Shown: in pieces, positions 28,339 through 31,110 of the stretch
How positions within the stretch are numbered: position 1 is the stretch's first letter
Layout of the letters: every line of letters starts with the position of its first letter
DNA from: JBOGZD01 sp050697155
Lineage (GTDB): Bacteria > Actinomycetota > Thermoleophilia > Solirubrobacterales > 70-9
Assembly: GCA_050697155.1 (NCBI GenBank)
Contig: JBOGZD010000018.1
Location: 1 to 31,110, forward strand
Direction: 5' to 3'
DNA: 31,110 nucleotides
Translations under genes and position numbers: made by a program
The notes under the pieces: model-generated
Seen by the model: the letters and a program-made list of their open reading frames with translations, nothing else
Database searches by the model: none
Told to the model about the DNA's origin: nothing

Positions 28339-29246
28339 TGGCGGGTTACCCGGAGGATCTTCGCGCCCTCGTCGAGGAGCGGCTGGCGGGGCTCGAGTTC
28401 TCGACCACCGCCGCCACCGCCGGGCTCGACGAGGCGATGCGCTACTCGCTGCTCGCCGGGGGCAAGCGGATTCGTCCGGTGCTCTGCCTGGCGACGGGGC
28501 GCGCGACCGGGACGCCGCCGGAGTCCCTGCTGCCGGCGGCCTGCGCGATCGAGCTCATCCACACCTACTCGCTGATCCACGACGACCTCCCGGCGATGGA
28601 CGACGACGAGCTTCGCCGCGGGCGGCCGACGTCGCACGTCGTCCACGGCGAGGACGTCGCCATCCTCGCCGGCGACGGTCTCTTCGCCGAGGCGATCAGG
28701 CTGTTCTGCGAGCGCCAGGAGGGAGAGCCCCCGCGCGTGCTCGCCGCCCTGCGCGAGCTCGTCTCGGCGACGGGCGTCGGCGGCATGGTCGGCGGCCAGT
28801 ACCGCGACGTGACCCTCACCAAGCCCGCCGCCCCCGGAAGCGAAGGCGAGGAGGCGGGAGGCATCGATCTGGCCGCGCTGCGTGAGCTCCACTCGCTGAA
28901 GACCGGGCGCCTGATCGCCGCCAGCGTCTCGGTCCCGCTGGCCCTCCTCGGCGTGGGAGAGGCCGCGAGGACCCCGTACCTGCGCTTCGCCGACGAGCTC
29001 GGCGTCCTGTTCCAGATCGTCGACGACATCCTCGACGTCACCGGCTCGGACGAGGAGCTGGGCAAGCCCGGCGGCTCGGACGAGCGCCACGGCAAGCTCA
29101 CCTACGTGAGCGCGCTCGGCCTCGAGCGCGCCCGCGAGCTCGCCGCCGAGTCGCACGCGAAGGCGCGGGCGGCGCTCGCCACCGCCGAGGGCGAGACAGC
29201 CGATCTCGGCCTGATCACCGACTTCATCCACACGCGACAGCGCTGA
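28338..29246 (+). CDS. ispA: Polyprenyl synthase, farnesyl-diphosphate-synthase type
   Basis: The enzyme condenses IPP with allylic diphosphates. The GTG at 28338 overlaps the previous stop by one base, giving 302 residues. Both Asp-rich motifs are present: the first as DDLPAMDDDELRRGRPTSH (D82-D83 and D88, with the two-residue insertion of bacterial FPP synthases), the second as DDILD (D229, D230, D233). A GGKRIRPVL segment binds diphosphate. The tyrosine five residues before the first motif (in HTYSLIHDD) matches the E. coli IspA pattern and points to C15 product length. An acidic/Gly insertion lies around residues 161-176 (PAAPGSEGEEAGG). With dxs nearby it forms an isoprenoid supply cluster. 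Confidence 0.93.
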   Translation: MAGYPEDLRALVEERLAGLEFSTTAATAGLDEAMRYSLLAGGKRIRPVLCLATGRATGTPPESLLPAACAIELIHTYSLIHDDLPAMDDDELRRGRPTSHVVHGEDVAILAGDGLFAEAIRLFCERQEGEPPRVLAALRELVSATGVGGMVGGQYRDVTLTKPAAPGSEGEEAGGIDLAALRELHSLKTGRLIAASVSVPLALLGVGEAARTPYLRFADELGVLFQIVDDILDVTGSDEELGKPGGSDERHGKLTYVSALGLERARELAAESHAKARAALATAEGETADLGLITDFIHTRQR

Positions 29247-29266
29247 GCGGGCCGCCGGCCGCTGCC

Positions 29267-29272
29267 TACCCT
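29267..29272 (+). promoter_or_regulatory. -10-like element of the metallophosphoesterase gene, leaderless
   Basis: TACCCT begins exactly 12 nt before the GTG at 29279, predicting transcription from the first base of the start codon. Confidence 0.45.
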
Positions 29273-29278
29273 GGATCG

Positions 29279-30826
29279 GTGGACTTGCGAGCGACGGGGC
29301 GAAGCGTCGTCCGGCACGGCCGCCTGCCGCTGGCCGCGCTGGCGCTGGCCGTGGTCGGGATCGTCGTCGGCCTGCGGCTTGCCGGCTCCACCGGCCACGA
29401 CACCGCCCTCGGCCGGGTCGCGCTCGAGCTTCAGCCGGCGATCCCGGGCGGCGTCGAGGCGTTCGTCCCGGTCGCCGACTGGGGGCTGCGGGCGCCCGCG
29501 TTCGACGGCCCGTTCGAGCTTCGCCTCGAGCTGCGCTCGATCGACCGCCAGGCGCTTCTCGACGCGGCCGGCGGCGACCGCTCGCTGCTCGCCGAGGCGC
29601 GCGAGGATCTCGGCCAGGGGGCCACAGACGCGATCGTGCGGGCGCTGGTGTGGATCGTCGTCACGACCGCGGCGCTCGCCTCGCTCGCCCTGCTCGCCTG
29701 GCGGTCTCCGCGCCGGCGGGCGGCGCGGTTCGCCGGGCTGACCGGGGTTGCGCTCGCGACACTGGCCGGCGGCGGGATCCTGATCGCCTCGCTCAGCTTC
29801 AGCGAGGCGGCGCTCGAGAGCCCGACCTACACCGCCGGCGGGGCGGAGCTCGAACGGCTCCTCGCCGCGGCCGAGGAGGAGCGCCTGCGAAGCGGCTACG
29901 GCTCGGAGCTCGAGAGCGTGCTGCGCGGCCTCTCGACCGTGCTCGCCGACGCGCCCGTCTCGGAGCGGCGCGACCGGAAGCTCTTCGCCGCCTCGGACCT
30001 GCACGGAAACGCGCTCGTGATCGATCCGCTGTCGCGGTACTTCAATGGTGCGCCGGTGCTGATGCCGGGCGACTTCGCCCAGCGCGGCACGGCGGCAGAG
30101 GCGGCGTTCGTCGCGCCCCGCGTCGCGGCGCTCGGCGACCGGGTGATCGCGGTCTCCGGCAACCACGACTCGGCGGCGATGATGGAGCGACTCGGGCGCG
30201 AGGGGGTGGCGGTGCTCGGGGCGGAGCTCGGCCCGTTTCCGGTCACGATCGAGGCCGAGGGCCTGACCGTTGCCGGCTTCGCCGATCCGCTCGAGCGCAG
30301 CGGCTCCGGCGACGCCCCCGACGAGCCGGTCACCTTCGAGGACCTCGAGGACGCCGTCGAGCGCGTCGAGCTCGCCGAGGACGAGCTGCGCGAGTGGTTC
30401 GACGGCCTCCCCGCGCCACCCGACGTGGTCATGGTGCACCAGAACGAGCTCGCCCAGTCGCTCGCCGCCTCGCTGCTGGGCGACGAATACCCGCGGCCGC
30501 TGACGATCGTGACCGGCGACGATCACCGCCAGCACGTCGACCGCTACGGCCCGATCACGGTGGTCGACGCGGGGACGGTGGGCGCCGGCGGGATCTTCGA
30601 CGCAGGGGTGGCATTCGCGGGGCTGGCCACCCTTCACTTCGACCGCGAGCGCCCGGCGCTGCGCGCGGTCGACCTGATAGCGGTCGAGCCCTTCTCGGGT
30701 CGCGGCCAGGGCTCCCGTGTGGTCATCGACGCGCTCTGCCCGGAGGAGGACCGCTGCAGCTACGAGCCCTCCGAGCCCGAGGTCAGCATCCCCGAGGATG
30801 TCGTTGGGGCGCCGGACCTACCCTGA
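29279..30826 (+). CDS. Membrane-anchored metallophosphoesterase
   Basis: The 515-residue protein has one hydrophobic helix near the N-terminus (about 16-33), an extracytoplasmic segment of about 85 residues, then two more helices (about 121-141 and 152-172). After a helical linker comes a calcineurin-like phosphoesterase domain: FAASDLHGN (D240, H242), MPGDFAQRG, VSGNHDS, VMVHQNELAQ and TGDDHRQH. These are the five metal-binding blocks of the superfamily. An acidic helical insertion (DEPVTFEDLEDAVERVELA) lies before the VMVHQ block. With an odd number of helices, the catalytic domain is on the opposite side from the N-terminus. The substrate is unknown. The gene stands between ispA and dxs; a role on a phospholipid or prenyl diphosphate is possible but unproven. 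Confidence 0.85.
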   Translation: MDLRATGRSVVRHGRLPLAALALAVVGIVVGLRLAGSTGHDTALGRVALELQPAIPGGVEAFVPVADWGLRAPAFDGPFELRLELRSIDRQALLDAAGGDRSLLAEAREDLGQGATDAIVRALVWIVVTTAALASLALLAWRSPRRRAARFAGLTGVALATLAGGGILIASLSFSEAALESPTYTAGGAELERLLAAAEEERLRSGYGSELESVLRGLSTVLADAPVSERRDRKLFAASDLHGNALVIDPLSRYFNGAPVLMPGDFAQRGTAAEAAFVAPRVAALGDRVIAVSGNHDSAAMMERLGREGVAVLGAELGPFPVTIEAEGLTVAGFADPLERSGSGDAPDEPVTFEDLEDAVERVELAEDELREWFDGLPAPPDVVMVHQNELAQSLAASLLGDEYPRPLTIVTGDDHRQHVDRYGPITVVDAGTVGAGGIFDAGVAFAGLATLHFDRERPALRAVDLIAVEPFSGRGQGSRVVIDALCPEEDRCSYEPSEPEVSIPEDVVGAPDLP

Positions 30827-30833
30827 CCGCCGA

Positions 30834-30850
30834 CCCGATCCGAGATCGGG
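30834..30850. repeat. Short hairpin between the phosphoesterase gene and dxs
   Basis: CCCGATC (30834-30840), loop CGA, GATCGGG (30844-30850) is a perfect 7-bp stem with a 3-nt loop, 7 bases after the stop. No U-tract follows, so it is a poor intrinsic terminator. Confidence 0.35.
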
Positions 30851-30858
30851 GGTCCTGC

Positions 30859-30864
30859 CACAAT
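30859..30864 (+). promoter_or_regulatory. Possible -10 element of dxs
   Basis: CACAAT matches four of six bases of TATAAT and begins 17 nt before the GTG at 30876, giving a 5-nt predicted leader. A TACCCT at 30819-30824, inside the preceding coding sequence, is an alternative. Confidence 0.3.
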
Positions 30865-30875
30865 CCGGGGCTCCC

Positions 30876-31110
30876 GTGGGCAGTCAGGAGTCCGACAGCG
30901 AGACCGCACCCGGCGCGCGGCTGCTCGACTCGATCGACGGCCCCGCCGATCTCGAGGGCCGCTCGGACGAGGAGCTGGCCGAGATCGCGCAGGAGGTCCG
31001 CGAGCTGGTCATCGACGTGATCGGCGAGATCGGCGGCCACTTCGGAGCCAACCTCGGCACCTGCGAGCTCGCCGTCGTGCTCCACACCCTGCTCGACTCG
31101 CCGCGCGACA
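30876..31110 (+). CDS. dxs: 1-deoxy-D-xylulose-5-phosphate synthase, 5' part (runs off window)
   Basis: The frame opens at a GTG at 30876 and stays open to the window edge, giving the first 78 residues. They match the DXS N-terminus well: LLDSIDGPADLEGRSDEELAEIAQEVRELVIDVIGEIGGHFGANLGTCELAVVLH, read in pieces, with the conserved GGH and NLG that contact ThDP in the family. DXS joins pyruvate and glyceraldehyde 3-phosphate to make DXP, the first step of the MEP isoprenoid pathway. A short Ser/Asp/Glu-rich N-terminal extension of about 14 residues precedes the homologous part. No other in-frame start lies near. Together with ispA it forms an isoprenoid cluster. Confidence 0.9.
   Translation, partial: MGSQESDSETAPGARLLDSIDGPADLEGRSDEELAEIAQEVRELVIDVIGEIGGHFGANLGTCELAVVLHTLLDSPRD

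Noticed and set aside
1..31110. CRISPR arrays, tRNA or rRNA genes, insertion sequences, phage genes
   Set aside because: I saw no regularly spaced direct repeats, cloverleaf-like sequences, rRNA stretches, transposase or integrase motifs or terminal inverted repeats anywhere in the window.

Overview
The window is GC-rich, gene-dense DNA, almost all of it coding and mostly on the + strand. Codons end overwhelmingly in G or C. The gene content fits a monoderm, high-GC actinobacterium, most likely class Thermoleophilia (Solirubrobacterales/Gaiellales-like). The reasons are a type IV pilus set with PilB, PilT, PilC, PilD, PilM, PilN and PilO but no secretin PilQ, an mltG-aroE ... aroC-aroK-aroB-aroQ-pepP ... 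efp-nusB order, and many near-leaderless genes. The taxonomic call is inference; no rRNA gene is present.

Layout. (1) 1-1794: 3' part of mltG, then aroE. (2) 1801-6034: type IV pilus motor and platform genes pilB, pilT, pilC. (3) 5979-6437, minus strand: small membrane-anchored protein of unknown function. (4) 6438-6768: regulatory region with a cyclic-di-GMP-I (GEMM-I) riboswitch at about 6612-6702. (5) 6769-10779: pilin genes, namely a major pilin followed by a strong terminator, then PilX-like, PilW-like and PilV-like minor pilins. (6) 10831-15328: pilD, pilM, pilN, pilO and an unrecognised protein in the pilP position. (7) 15373-19665: tightly overlapping shikimate operon aroC, a fused aroK-aroB, aroQ and an M24 Xaa-Pro peptidase. 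(8) 19717-27101: accessory block with an exported PHP-like metallohydrolase, an eRF1-like (baeRF/Vms1-type) protein, a PEBP protein, an M42 peptidase (minus), a VOC protein, an acetolactate-synthase-like ThDP enzyme and a frameshifted rhodanese gene (minus). (9) 27171-31110: efp, nusB, a small helical protein in the xseB position, ispA, a membrane-anchored metallophosphoesterase, and the 5' end of dxs, which runs off the window.

How the parts work together. The pilus genes form a nearly complete machine. The aptamer in front of the major pilin links pilin supply to c-di-GMP, and PilB carries a degenerate MshEN-like N-terminal region, the fold that senses c-di-GMP in MshE. The aro genes flanking the pilus cluster cover four steps of chorismate synthesis (AroB, AroQ, AroE, AroK) plus AroC. 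The ispA/dxs end serves isoprenoid supply.

The most informative pattern outside the genes is a recurrent -10-like hexamer (TAnnnT) whose first base lies 12-18 nt before the start codon. In several genes the distance is exactly 12, which predicts leaderless mRNAs. It helps decide several starts. The strongest candidates for something new are the riboswitch expression platform, which repeats a piece of the aptamer just before the pilin ribosome binding site, and the leaderless/back-to-back promoter architecture. I found no CRISPR array, tRNA, rRNA, insertion sequence or phage gene.
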